DNA of 11,836 bases from Candidatus Woesearchaeota archaeon (GCA_018303315.1 JAGVYJ010000003.1:1-11836), one strand, 5' to 3'; counted from the first letter of the stretch, positions 1-5,824 are shown. Program-made: numbers and translations. The notes: generated from the sequence alone by a model not told the origin.

Positions 1-1
1 A

Positions 2-79
2 AAGCATCAGGTCCTGAATGAAAGATTGTATGACCTGAGTGATCATGTCATAGAGGAATTACCAGTCGGCCTAGTTTAA
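2..79 (+). CDS. C-terminal end of an unidentified protein (partial)
   Basis: An open frame enters from the left edge and runs 25 codons to a TAA at 77-79, ending in EELPVGLV. The translated tail is acidic and helix-like (LNERLYDLSDHVIEEL). Too little remains to name a family. Its stop overlaps the stop of the convergent V4R gene by 4 bp, the same tight tail-to-tail packing seen at 3615/3616 and 10725/10728, which supports it being a real gene end. No start or domain is visible. Confidence 0.5.
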   Translation, partial: KHQVLNERLYDLSDHVIEELPVGLV

Positions 80-618
80 TTTTTTTGCAGGACAAATTCG
101 CAGTAAGGGTGCCCGGTTGCCAGGCATTTAGTCTCTGTACAGATTAGCTTAGCGCTAGTCATGAGGCTCATGCCCTCTTCATTGGCGCCCCTGTAATAGT
201 CATCCACCGGCTTGTCCTGCTTTCCGAAAAGGTTCAGATAGACTTTTGCATAATCGTTCTCCCTGAACCTTGTCACTATTATCGGGATTTTCGGCTTGAA
301 CTCAACCAGCTCAAACACCCCAAAGCCGCCTATGTTGGCTGAAGGAGCGAAAAGTGACATGAATGTCTGCCTGTCCATTGTTTCCAGCTTGTACCTGCCT
401 GCAAAATGCTTAAGCAGAACCCTTGAGTGATTTCTCCCGGCTTCACAAAAAGCCTTGGTGCCCGTGTCGGGGTGTTCTTTGTTTGCATAGTAATGCATCC
501 CGGCCAGACTCATGGCAGTAAACAGCACCATCTCAACCCCAAACAGGCGTATGTGGCCTTCTGTGGTTACCAATTGGCCAGATTCAAGAAACCGCATGAA
601 GGAGCTTTTTACAGCCAT
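76..618 (-). CDS. V4R-domain (4-vinyl reductase-like) sensor protein
   Basis: This 180-residue protein ends in the cysteine-bearing signature of V4R domains: C160, C165 and C173 in CTETKCLATGHPYCEFVL. V4R is a small-molecule-binding domain known from the XylR N-terminal region, BchJ and stand-alone archaeal proteins; the clustered cysteines may bind a metal or ligand. The rest (MRFLESGQLV, FGVEMVLF, GGFGVFELVEF) fits a whole V4R fold with no DNA-binding or enzymatic partner. The ATG at 618 lies one base after the stop of the KaiC-like gene, so the two are very probably co-transcribed and translationally coupled. I see no Shine-Dalgarno site. A role as ligand sensor for the neighbouring ATPase is inference. 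Confidence 0.75.
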   Translation of the reverse strand: MAVKSSFMRFLESGQLVTTEGHIRLFGVEMVLFTAMSLAGMHYYANKEHPDTGTKAFCEAGRNHSRVLLKHFAGRYKLETMDRQTFMSLFAPSANIGGFGVFELVEFKPKIPIIVTRFRENDYAKVYLNLFGKQDKPVDDYYRGANEEGMSLMTSAKLICTETKCLATGHPYCEFVLQKN

Positions 619-619
619 T

Positions 620-1333
620 TTATTTGAATTTGAAGTCTATCTTCTCAGCTTCCAGTACCTTTATTCCTTCTTTCCCTATTTCCATGGGGTGGATGTTTTC
701 GTCGAACTCCGTCTGCCTCGCCTTCTTTATGGAGATTGTCCTGCTTGACTCCCCTGCAGCACCAAGGAACTTCAGCACGACTATGCAGTCGACTGCAAAC
801 TCGGCCACGCTGTCTTTCTCCATCCATTCATCTCCTGAAAGCTGGTTCGGCAGTAGAACAAGTGCGCCGAGCTGCTTTATGCCCCCTATGAACTTGTAGG
901 TGAAATACCTGAGCTGGGCTTCCTGGGTGGGTCTTTCGCCATCAAAGCCGCCTGCAAGCACATTAAGGGTGGTTATTGAATCGATGACAACCCTTGAGGC
1001 TCCGCTTTTTTTAATCAGTTCCTTAACCCTGAATATGATGTCATGGCCTATCTCATCGACGGAAAATGAGTGGAAAACAAGCGAGCCTTTCTTCTGTAAT
1101 GTATTGACATCCCATCCAAAGCGCTCGGCCTGGTGTATAAGCTCTTCGGCATCCTGCTCAAAGCTAATGTACAATCCCTTCTCGTTGTTCTTTGCCCCCT
1201 CTATAAGCGACTGGAGGCAGAATATCGTCTTCCCTGAGCCAGGGGAGCCTGAAATGAGCATGGTGCCCTGTGCAGGAATGCCATCTGTGAACATCTTGTC
1301 GAAGCCAGATATCCCGGTTTTAGTCCTTTCCAA
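620..1333 (-). CDS. Single-domain KaiC-like RecA-superfamily ATPase
   Basis: The 237-residue protein is one RecA/KaiC ATPase domain. It opens with the family hallmark TGISGFDKMFTDGIP (residues 6-20), then Walker A GSPGSGKT (29-36), a KaiC-like SFEQDAEE segment with a candidate catalytic glutamate at E59, and Walker B VVIDS (115-119). The C-terminal strand region ends in PMEIGKEGIKVLE, as in KaiC-type proteins. The start is a TTG at 1333: no upstream ATG fits, the TGISGFD motif must be included, and GGTGA lies 6 nt before it, inside the 3' end of the preceding gene. It overlaps that gene by 14 bp and is followed one base later by the V4R gene. Stand-alone archaeal KaiC homologues are mostly uncharacterised; a signalling role is inferred from the V4R neighbour, and it need not be a clock protein. 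Confidence 0.85.
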   Translation of the reverse strand: MERTKTGISGFDKMFTDGIPAQGTMLISGSPGSGKTIFCLQSLIEGAKNNEKGLYISFEQDAEELIHQAERFGWDVNTLQKKGSLVFHSFSVDEIGHDIIFRVKELIKKSGASRVVIDSITTLNVLAGGFDGERPTQEAQLRYFTYKFIGGIKQLGALVLLPNQLSGDEWMEKDSVAEFAVDCIVVLKFLGAAGESSRTISIKKARQTEFDENIHPMEIGKEGIKVLEAEKIDFKFK

Positions 1334-1646
1334 CGCGCTTCACCTTTTTCGTGGTCTTATCCACTTTGTATATGAAAAAATAGTTATTAGCTGTTTCGAT
1401 AACCTGGCAGGCAGCCTCTGAGTCGAAGTTTATGTTCCTGCGCACGTCACGCGGAATCAGCAGGTATTTCGTGCGCTCATTCTTGCCTCTTGAGCTTATA
1501 TTAAAAATATTTCCATACTGCTCTGCGCAGAACATGTGGATGTTGTCCATCCTGCCCTGAAGCTGCTGGATATCTTCATAATCAACACTCAGGGTTACAT
1601 GCACCTTGTTGTTGCTTTGGAATTTTGTGCTGAGTATCGTCCCCAT
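1320..1646 (-). CDS. Small conserved-looking protein of unknown function, possible AbrB-like hairpin
   Basis: I do not recognise a named family for these 108 residues. The centre (residues 61-93) reads YLLIPRDVRR followed by a run ending NNYFFIYKV, which loosely resembles the IPxxxR turn and final strand of AbrB/SpoVT swapped-hairpin DNA-binding domains; this is weak. The C-terminus is strongly basic (KVDKTTKKVKRVGKD). It is the first gene of the minus-strand trio, has its own TATA box at 1694-1703, and overlaps the KaiC-like gene by 14 bp, so its 3' end carries that gene's ribosome-binding site. A regulator of the ATPase/V4R pair is possible but unproven. Confidence 0.6.
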   Translation of the reverse strand: MGTILSTKFQSNNKVHVTLSVDYEDIQQLQGRMDNIHMFCAEQYGNIFNISSRGKNERTKYLLIPRDVRRNINFDSEAACQVIETANNYFFIYKVDKTTKKVKRVGKD

Positions 1647-1693
1647 CCTGCTGTACCGCTTAAGTTTGCTTTACAGCTGGAACACAAGTTTTA

Positions 1694-1703
1694 TTTATAA
1701 ATA
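1694..1703 (-). promoter_or_regulatory. TATA box for the KaiC/V4R trio
   Basis: On the minus strand TATTTATAAA follows an AT-rich BRE-like ATCAAAG. Its centre lies about 52 nt before the ATG at 1646, predicting a transcript with a leader of roughly 25 nt. Confidence 0.5.
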
Positions 1704-1718
1704 CTTTGATTTTTTCCG

Positions 1719-1776
1719 AAAAAAGCGTAAATTTTTCGAATCTTTTATCCTGAAATCTACTATTTCGGCTAAAAAA
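1719..1776 (-). terminator. Possible U-rich terminator downstream of the DRG gene
   Basis: Reading the minus strand past the DRG stop, six-T runs occur at 1776-1771 and 1724-1719. Archaeal termination commonly uses such U-tracts without a strong hairpin. The 207-bp gap they sit in (1647-1853) otherwise holds only the promoter of the next gene. Confidence 0.3.
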
Positions 1777-1853
1777 TGCCAATATGCAGCCAAAGGCGAA
1801 TTTATCAATATGTGCCTTGGAAAATGATTACTATCTTATTTGCAATGGCAAAA

Positions 1854-2945
1854 TTAACTCAGAACTATCTGCAGGACATCTTCATCTTTCAGGACATGGC
1901 TGAGCCTGAACTTCTGGCCAGGAAACTTCGCTGACCTGCCCCATACCCTGGCGAACCTGAACTTGGCCCTGAAATCACGGTGCAGCTTGTTGCACACATC
2001 CTCCACTGACGAGTCTTTCCTTATTATCATGGGCTCATCCAAATCCGCCTTCCTGCCGGGTTCCTTCAGGAACACCCTCATCAGCTGCAGCTTCTCAAAA
2101 AGCCGGTCCTTAAGCTCGTCGATGCCCGTACCATCCTCTGCTGACACAAAAACAGCCTCAGGCAACTTCCTTCTCGCTGCCTTAAGCCTGGCTTCTGGGG
2201 TGAGGTCTATCTTATTCACGACAACAATGCTTGGAAGGTAAAGCCTGTTCCCCTCAATCACGTCAATCAGCTGTTCAGCAGCCACGTCCTCCCTTACAAG
2301 CACTTGGGCATTGCTAATATGAAATTCCTGGAGAATTCCTATGATGGTCGGCTCCTCAAGATGTGTCAGTTTCCTGGTGGCAGCAACCTGTATGCCGCCC
2401 CTTGCTGCCTTGACAATCTTTACATCCGGCCTTGCCTGGTCAAGCCGTATGTTGGCATCCTCCAGTTCCTTCCTGAGAACCTCGTACTGGCTAAGGTTGT
2501 TCACATCAAGCAGGATCATTACAAGATCAGCGGAGCGAACTACCGAAATCACCTCCCTGCCCCTTCCGGAGCCCTGCGCAGCCCCCTTTATCAGCCCAGG
2601 AACATCAAGAATCTGAATTCTTGCGCTCCTGTGCATCATAAGCCCGGGAACGGCTGTAAGGGTTGTGAACTCATAAGCCGCTGTCTTCGATTCGGCATTA
2701 GTTAGCTGGTTAAGCAACGTGGACTTGCCGACAGAAGGGAAACCGGCCATCACCACAGTGCCGTCGCCTGTTTTCTTGATTGAGTACCCAAGGCCCTTGC
2801 CTCCTGATGACCTGGCTTCTGACTTGTCCTTAAGCCTTGCAAGCTTTGCCTTTACCAGCCCGATGTGATGCTGGGTTCGCTTGTTGTACTTTGTAGTCCT
2901 GAGCTCATCCTCAAGGGCCTTAATCTGCTCCTGGATTTTGTCCAT
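1854..2945 (-). CDS. DRG/Obg-family GTPase with C-terminal TGS domain
   Basis: The 363-residue length and domain order match archaeal DRG (developmentally regulated GTP-binding) proteins, which are ribosome-associated translational GTPases. An N-terminal helical region (1-50) rich in Lys/Glu precedes the G domain: G1 GFPSVGKS (68-75), G2 YEFTTLTAVPG (91-101), G3 DVPGL (114-118), G4 NKID (244-247), G5 SAE (268-270). An insertion (about 150-230) interrupts the G domain as in DRGs. Residues about 290-362 form a TGS domain ending HVLKDEDVLQIVLS. All nucleotide-binding motifs are intact. It is monocistronic with a leaderless promoter. The TGS domain is shared with the Rel protein in this window, but the two are not otherwise related. 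Confidence 0.93.
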   Translation of the reverse strand: MDKIQEQIKALEDELRTTKYNKRTQHHIGLVKAKLARLKDKSEARSSGGKGLGYSIKKTGDGTVVMAGFPSVGKSTLLNQLTNAESKTAAYEFTTLTAVPGLMMHRSARIQILDVPGLIKGAAQGSGRGREVISVVRSADLVMILLDVNNLSQYEVLRKELEDANIRLDQARPDVKIVKAARGGIQVAATRKLTHLEEPTIIGILQEFHISNAQVLVREDVAAEQLIDVIEGNRLYLPSIVVVNKIDLTPEARLKAARRKLPEAVFVSAEDGTGIDELKDRLFEKLQLMRVFLKEPGRKADLDEPMIIRKDSSVEDVCNKLHRDFRAKFRFARVWGRSAKFPGQKFRLSHVLKDEDVLQIVLS

Positions 2946-2966
2946 TTTTCTGGTTAAGTGCCATTA

Positions 2967-2975
2967 ATTATAAAT
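2967..2975 (-). promoter_or_regulatory. Leaderless promoter (BRE/TATA) of the DRG gene
   Basis: Minus strand reads AAAAGG then ATTTATAAT, centred 26 nt before the ATG at 2945. Transcription should start at or next to the start codon, and no Shine-Dalgarno site is present, consistent with a leaderless mRNA. Confidence 0.65.
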
Positions 2976-3014
2976 CCTTTTCCAGCAGCCAGCCAATATA
3001 GTGAATGCCGCAAG

Positions 3015-3023
3015 CTTTAAAAA
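3015..3023 (+). promoter_or_regulatory. Leaderless promoter (TATA) of the MscS-type gene
   Basis: CTTTAAAAA is centred about 27 nt upstream of the ATG at 3046, the archaeal TATA-to-start distance expected for a leaderless message. It lies about 45 bp from the divergent DRG TATA box. Confidence 0.6.
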
Positions 3024-3045
3024 CTGCCGCATAGTCTGATGCCTA

Positions 3046-3615
3046 ATGCAATTCATAGACTTGTCAAGCTCAGCAGGCATAGCCAACTCGATAGCCAGCA
3101 GCCTGGGAAACGTGCTGAACACATTCGTGGTTGGCGTGCTCATCCTTCTCATTGGCTTCACATTCGGGAGGATTCTTGGCAAGTTTGTCCAGATTATCCT
3201 GCATGAGTTCAGGCTGAATTCAGCCGTTAGGAAATCCTTTGGCCTGAAATTTGCCCTTGAGGATGCAATAGGGGCAATAATCTCATGGACCATTTATTTT
3301 TTCACCATACTGCTTGCCTTAAGCTATATGGGGATATCCAGGCAGGTAGCTGATGCCCTGGCAGCTATTGCACTGGCTGTGCTTGCGCTGTCGATAGTGT
3401 TCGCACTCAAGGATTTCATGCCAAATTTCGTAGCAGGCGTCATTATTCAGCAAAGGCACCTGCTGAAAAAGGACCAAAAATTGAAGCTCAATGGCATCAG
3501 CGGCAGGGTTTCTGAACTCGGGCTCCTAGAAACAAAGCTGACGACAGTGAAAGGGGACACAATATTCTTTCCAAACTCCCTCCTGTTCAAGCAGAAAGTG
3601 GTTTCCCTGAGATAA
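3046..3615 (+). CDS. Short MscS-family mechanosensitive channel
   Basis: This 189-residue membrane protein has three likely transmembrane helices (about 21-43, 74-95, 102-134). The third, Ala/Gly-rich with ALKDFMPNFVAGVII (120-134), corresponds to the pore-lining TM3 and kink of MscS. It is followed by the beta domain: KLNGISGRVSELGL, then ETKLTTVKGDTIFFPNS (162-178), the conserved T-rt-G-iPNS signature. It stops soon after the beta domain, lacking the alpha/beta vestibule that makes E. coli MscS about 286 residues, so it is a minimal form. The protein would protect against hypo-osmotic shock. It ends flush against the stop of UPF0147 with no intergenic bases. Leaderless promoter; no Shine-Dalgarno site. 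Confidence 0.85.
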   Translation: MQFIDLSSSAGIANSIASSLGNVLNTFVVGVLILLIGFTFGRILGKFVQIILHEFRLNSAVRKSFGLKFALEDAIGAIISWTIYFFTILLALSYMGISRQVADALAAIALAVLALSIVFALKDFMPNFVAGVIIQQRHLLKKDQKLKLNGISGRVSELGLLETKLTTVKGDTIFFPNSLLFKQKVVSLR

Positions 3616-3861
3616 TCAGACTTTCTCCAGCAGGCTGACTACGTTCCATATCTGTGTTCTTGTGTATGCCTGCAGGTTGGCATTGTCGCTTATCTCATCG
3701 AGCTCGCTCATAATCCTGTCAATCTTCAGCTTGGGCTCAGCATCCTCATCAAGGATTTTGAATATCTCTTCAAGCTTCTCCCTCACATTCCTCGGCAGGG
3801 CGGAGTCCTGCTCCATCTCCCTTAGCGCTGCTATAACCTCTGAGAAATCCTCTTTTGCCAT
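3616..3861 (-). CDS. UPF0147 family protein
   Basis: The 81-residue product matches the archaeal UPF0147 family: acidic, all-helical, with SALPRNVREKLEEIFKIL in the middle and a terminal RTQIWNVVSLLEKV. Function is unknown. I chose the ATG at 3861 rather than the in-frame ATG at 3894: GAAGTGAT, close to the archaeal GGAGGTGAT consensus, lies just upstream of 3861, the longer form would add an unusual Arg-rich stretch (GSLNQRRSDD), and this start leaves a 4-base gap after prefoldin beta instead of a 29-bp overlap. It is the last gene of the L37Ae-RpoP-Pcc1-prefoldin operon. Confidence 0.85.
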   Translation of the reverse strand: MAKEDFSEVIAALREMEQDSALPRNVREKLEEIFKILDEDAEPKLKIDRIMSELDEISDNANLQAYTRTQIWNVVSLLEKV

Positions 3862-3865
3862 GTCA

Positions 3866-4201
3866 TCACTTCTTCTCTGATTTAAGCTTCCCAAGAACCT
3901 TCTTTTGCAGCTCCTGCGCTTTCTCCCTGAGATTTTTCTCCTGCTTCTCGATAGACCTTATCCTTATGTCAGCCATTTCCTTCTTGGATTTAAGCTCCTC
4001 TGTCAGGGCTGCCTTATCCGCTTCCACCAGGATATTTCCTATTATCCTGTAGGCTGTATCAACCTTTTCCAGCTCTCTCAGGGCAGAGTCAACCTCCATC
4101 AGCTGCATCTGGAAACTCTGCTTCTGCGTCAGAAAGTTCTGCAGATTCTGCTCCAGTGCCTGCAGTTGCTGCAGTTCCTGAGGCTCTGTTTCGTCTGCCA
4201 T
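3866..4201 (-). CDS. pfdB: Prefoldin subunit beta
   Basis: The 111-residue protein is a beta-class prefoldin subunit: an N-terminal coiled-coil helix (about 10-45), the central hairpin segment LEKVDTAYRIIGNILVEA (44-61), which matches the family's VYKxxGxILV strand region, and a second coiled-coil helix (about 63-108) ending in a Lys-rich tail. With alpha subunits it forms the jellyfish-shaped hexamer that hands unfolded proteins to the thermosome. The alpha subunit is not in this window. The ATG follows the Pcc1 stop by one base, typical of translational coupling. The neighbourhood with Pcc1 and RpoP is widely conserved in archaea. Confidence 0.92.
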   Translation of the reverse strand: MADETEPQELQQLQALEQNLQNFLTQKQSFQMQLMEVDSALRELEKVDTAYRIIGNILVEADKAALTEELKSKKEMADIRIRSIEKQEKNLREKAQELQKKVLGKLKSEKK

Positions 4202-4202
4202 T

Positions 4203-4430
4203 TCAGTTTAGCGATTCCATCTGTTGAATGATATTCAGTGCATTATTGACAGCATTATGCGCAGCTTTAAGAGCGACCTCGTCCTTTGCGCTGATTTTGA
4301 AGACAACACCCTTTCCTGACTTATGAAAGGAATACCTGGCCCTTCCTGTCCTGAAAGAGGTCTCCTCAGCGCCAAAAACAGCATTGATAAGCTTAACCTG
4401 TTTATTTGAAACCACTGAAGCAACTGGCAT
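4203..4430 (-). CDS. pcc1: KEOPS complex subunit Pcc1
   Basis: The 75-residue protein has the small two-helix/three-strand Pcc1 (CTAG/Pcc1) fold: VYSFxK-like RARYSFHKSGKGVVFKISAKDEVALKAAHNAVNNALNII. Pcc1 dimerises the KEOPS complex that makes N6-threonylcarbamoyladenosine at position 37 of ANN-decoding tRNAs. The start at 4430 is preferred because GAGGTAAT lies 1-2 nt-turns upstream, inside the end of rpoP, and it sits 2 bases after the rpoP stop; an in-frame ATG at 4493 would read through most of rpoP with a non-homologous sequence. Its position between rpoP and prefoldin beta is the classic archaeal arrangement. Confidence 0.9.
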   Translation of the reverse strand: MPVASVVSNKQVKLINAVFGAEETSFRTGRARYSFHKSGKGVVFKISAKDEVALKAAHNAVNNALNIIQQMESLN

Positions 4431-4432
4431 GA

Positions 4433-4570
4433 TTACCTCGCCTTTACTTTTGTTGCTGACTTCCTTGGCTTGAAAAGAATCTTGCTGCCGCAATAAGGAC
4501 AGCGAACCTTTTTCCGAAGGTAGTCTTCAGGCACTTTCTTGTTGCAGGCAAAGCATTTGTATTCTGCCAT
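4433..4570 (-). CDS. rpoP: DNA-directed RNA polymerase subunit P (Rpb12-like)
   Basis: This 45-codon gene starts MAEYKCFACN and ends TKVKAR. Four cysteines, C6, C9, C24 and C27 (CxxC...CPYCGSKILFK), form the zinc ribbon of archaeal RpoP, the counterpart of eukaryotic Rpb12, which bridges the large RNAP subunits and supports open-complex formation. Length and the C-terminal KVKAR match the family. Its ATG overlaps the L37Ae stop codon by one base (TAATG), and its stop is two bases before Pcc1. Confidence 0.95.
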   Translation of the reverse strand: MAEYKCFACNKKVPEDYLRKKVRCPYCGSKILFKPRKSATKVKAR

Positions 4571-4845
4571 TATTCCTCGATTTCCTCTGTAACTTCAAGC
4601 CCCTCTGAAGCAACTGTTGACCTGGATTCCTTTGTTACCGTGTATGCCCTGCCTGTAAACTTGCTCTGGCACTTGCTGCAATGCCATATCCCGCTTGCAA
4701 GCCTTGCAGCCTTGGCTATCCTGCAGTAAGGGCACAGGCGATTATGAAGGCTGGAAGCCTCCACCATGGCTACCTTGTCCTTGACCCGCCTGCCGTACCT
4801 CGGGCCGAAGCGCTTGACACTGCCGTGTCTTTTAAGTTGAACCAT
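4570..4845 (-). CDS. rpl37ae: Large-subunit ribosomal protein L37Ae (eL43)
   Basis: The 91-residue protein begins with a basic stretch (KRHGSVKRFGPRYGRRVKDKV) and contains the eL43 zinc finger, CPYC (38-41) and CSKC (56-59), separated by the typical 14 residues with RLASGIWHC. The family is archaeal/eukaryotic specific. An acidic C-terminal tail (LEVTEEIEE) extends beyond the zinc finger fold. It heads the information-processing operon: rpoP overlaps its stop by one base. A TATA box lies about 35 nt upstream of the ATG, giving a leader of only about 9 nt with no Shine-Dalgarno site. Confidence 0.96.
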   Translation of the reverse strand: MVQLKRHGSVKRFGPRYGRRVKDKVAMVEASSLHNRLCPYCRIAKAARLASGIWHCSKCQSKFTGRAYTVTKESRSTVASEGLEVTEEIEE

Positions 4846-4876
4846 TTTCAGAACTGAACGTAGAACAAAACGCCCC

Positions 4877-4885
4877 TTTATAAAC
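4877..4885 (-). promoter_or_regulatory. TATA box of the L37Ae operon
   Basis: Minus strand GTTTATAAA is centred about 36 nt upstream of the L37Ae ATG. The predicted start point leaves roughly 9 nt of leader. It sits in the 54-bp gap after the coiled-coil gene, so the operon has its own promoter. Confidence 0.6.
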
Positions 4886-4899
4886 TTATTGGACTAAAT

Positions 4900-5490
4900 T
4901 CAGAAAATCGGCCTTGGCCTGTTTCTTCTTTCTTTTCCGAGCAGGCGCTCCAATTCATCAATCCTTTTCAGGAGCTGGAGCTTCTCGCTATCCTGCTGCT
5001 TAAGCCTGTCAGCATATTTGGCAAGGTCAAAGTCTGCCTGCTTTATCTTGCCGGATATCTCCATAAAGGCATTTATCTGCTCCCTAAGGGATTTCAGGGA
5101 CTGGAGCATTTTGGCTTCTTCTTCCTGGCTGGCTGCAACCCTTGAGAACTGCTCCCTGACTTGGTTCTTCACGGATTCCATCTCCTTTGAAACAATCTGC
5201 CTCTGCTCATCAATCACCTTTGATATGTTCAGCTTAAGCTGGGCACTTGCGGCCTTTATGTCAGTGTGCATGTTATCAACATCATTTTTTATAGCATCAA
5301 AGTCCCGGGCCATGCCCTTGATTATTCTGGAGTATTCAGCATTATCCTGGATAACCTTGCTTACCGACTCATTCAATGCCCTGCTCTCTTCCAATGTCTT
5401 ATTGAGAGCCTCCAGGCTGGTCCTGAGGTTTTCCTGCTGTTGCTGCAGCTCTTCCTGGACTTTCACAAGCTCGCGTATTTTATTCAGCAT
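4900..5490 (-). CDS. Coiled-coil protein of unknown function
   Basis: I do not recognise the family. The 196 residues are almost wholly helical and Gln/Glu/Lys/Arg-rich, with heptad-like leucines and isoleucines from about 5 to 145 and 155 to 185, so a long parallel or antiparallel coiled coil is likely. A basic Arg/Pro tail (KERRNRPRPIF) ends the protein. There are no signal peptide, membrane segment or catalytic motifs. I chose the ATG at 5490: the frame stays open to 5673 on the minus strand, but that extension is translated palindromic DNA and tRNA-remnant sequence with Trp/His/Cys/Pro-rich, non-helical content. No TATA box or Shine-Dalgarno site is visible near 5490, so it may be transcribed from the tRNA promoter or an unseen one. 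A hairpin lies 13 nt upstream of the start. Confidence 0.7.
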   Translation of the reverse strand: MLNKIRELVKVQEELQQQQENLRTSLEALNKTLEESRALNESVSKVIQDNAEYSRIIKGMARDFDAIKNDVDNMHTDIKAASAQLKLNISKVIDEQRQIVSKEMESVKNQVREQFSRVAASQEEEAKMLQSLKSLREQINAFMEISGKIKQADFDLAKYADRLKQQDSEKLQLLKRIDELERLLGKERRNRPRPIF

Positions 5491-5502
5491 AGTCGTCGTT
5501 CC

Positions 5503-5530
5503 GGGCAACTTCACGAAGTGAATGTTGCCC
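5503..5530. repeat. Hairpin A of a three-member palindrome family
   Basis: Outer 7-bp arms GGGCAAC/GTTGCCC and inner 5-bp arms TTCAC/GTGAA enclose a GAA loop, with a single unpaired T between inner and outer stem on the 3' side. It lies just before the coiled-coil start codon (minus strand). Confidence 0.75.
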
Positions 5531-5542
5531 ATTGCACAGGGG

Positions 5543-5558
5543 TGTGGCCTAGGCCACA
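5543..5558. repeat. Perfect 16-bp palindrome
   Basis: TGTGGCCTAGGCCACA equals its own reverse complement. It could be a protein-binding site or part of the surrounding palindromic elements. Confidence 0.75.
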
Positions 5559-5560
5559 AA

Positions 5561-5604
5561 TGGGGCTGCCCGGATTCCCACTTTTGGCAGGTTGCCAAAC
5601 CCCC
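5561..5604 (-). pseudogene. Truncated tRNA-Pro copy (remnant)
   Basis: Positions 5561-5576 repeat exactly the last 16 nt of the tRNA-Pro gene (5711-5726; 17 with the preceding A). After a short unrelated patch, 5581-5604 resembles the tRNA's 5' part: shared blocks CAGGTT and AACCCCC in the right order. The anticodon arm and the 5' half of the T stem are missing. Six of the seven acceptor pairs could still form, but it cannot be a working tRNA. It reads as an internally deleted duplicate. Confidence 0.55.
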
Positions 5605-5610
5605 GCTCAA

Positions 5611-5636
5611 GTGGGGCATTGCTTCGCAAGCCCCAC
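5611..5636. repeat. Hairpin C of the palindrome family
   Basis: On the minus strand, outer arms GTGGGGC/GCCCCAC and inner arms TTGC/GCAA enclose a GAA loop, again with one unpaired T between the stems on the 3' side, as in hairpin A. The sequence differs but the plan is the same. Confidence 0.7.
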
Positions 5637-5646
5637 GACATATTTC

Positions 5647-5673
5647 GTGCCATTGCACGAAGTGTAATGGCAC
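5647..5673. repeat. Hairpin D of the palindrome family
   Basis: Outer arms GTGCCAT/ATGGCAC and inner arms TGCAC/GTGTA enclose a GAA loop. All 12 positions pair, one as a G-T wobble, and there is no bulge. It lies 38 nt downstream of the tRNA-Pro 3' end on the minus strand. Confidence 0.7.
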
Positions 5674-5710
5674 TTGACTGCACTGTATCGAACCTTTTGC
5701 AAAGGGACGA

Positions 5711-5784
5711 TGGGGCTGCCCGGATTTGAACCGGGATCGGCTGGCCCCAAACCAGCAAGCTTAACCAGGTTGGCCCACAACCCC
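5711..5784 (-). tRNA. tRNA-Pro (anticodon UGG)
   Basis: The 74-nt minus-strand sequence folds as a tRNA: acceptor GGGGTTG with CAGCCCC (one G-U), D arm with GG in its loop, anticodon stem GCTGG/CCAGC with loop TTTGGGG giving anticodon UGG and G37, a 4-nt variable loop, T stem CCCGG/CCGGG with loop TTCAAAT, and discriminator A. No intron and no encoded CCA. The D stem is weak (one G-U and a C-A opposition). A TATA-like box lies 29 nt upstream. Confidence 0.93.
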
Positions 5785-5808
5785 CTGCTGCCTGCAAGCC
5801 TGCCTGGG

Positions 5809-5817
5809 TTTTTTAAG
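5809..5817 (-). promoter_or_regulatory. TATA box for tRNA-Pro
   Basis: Minus strand CTTAAAAAA is centred 29 nt before the tRNA 5' end, the normal archaeal position. It lies between the stop of the Rel gene and the tRNA. Confidence 0.55.
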
Positions 5818-5824
5818 GTTTTGG

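Larger units (their letters stand above)
5491..5710. other. Palindrome-rich structured intergenic region
   Basis: Between tRNA-Pro and the coiled-coil gene lie 220 bp with no convincing protein gene. They contain three long hairpins (5503-5530, 5611-5636, 5647-5673) of one architecture, a perfect 16-bp palindrome, a smaller stem (TTGGCA/TGCCAA, 5584-5598), and a truncated tRNA copy. The nine bases CCATTGCAC also occur twice (5529-5537, 5650-5658). It could be a nest of miniature palindromic elements or a structured RNA read from the minus strand behind the tRNA; sequence alone does not decide. Confidence 0.6.

Noticed and set aside
1606..1827. Plus-strand frame of 73 codons before the DRG gene end
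   Set aside because: It overlaps the start of the minus-strand small protein, contains that gene's TATA box, has no promoter or RBS, and its Phe/Lys-rich content reflects AT-rich spacer.
2304..2705. Antisense frames inside the DRG gene
   Set aside because: They are shadows of a gene with all five GTPase motifs intact and show no domain of their own.
5491..5673. N-terminal extension of the coiled-coil protein to 5673
   Set aside because: The extra 61 residues are translated palindromes and tRNA-remnant DNA, with composition unlike the rest of the protein; ATG 5490 is a better start.
5561..5710. Integrated mobile element bounded by tRNA att sites
   Set aside because: The repeats are only 150 bp apart and no integrase or other element gene is present; a decayed tRNA duplicate explains the data more simply.
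5491..5710. CRISPR array
   Set aside because: The repeated hairpins differ in sequence and spacing, there are no identical direct repeats with uniform spacers, and no cas genes are nearby.
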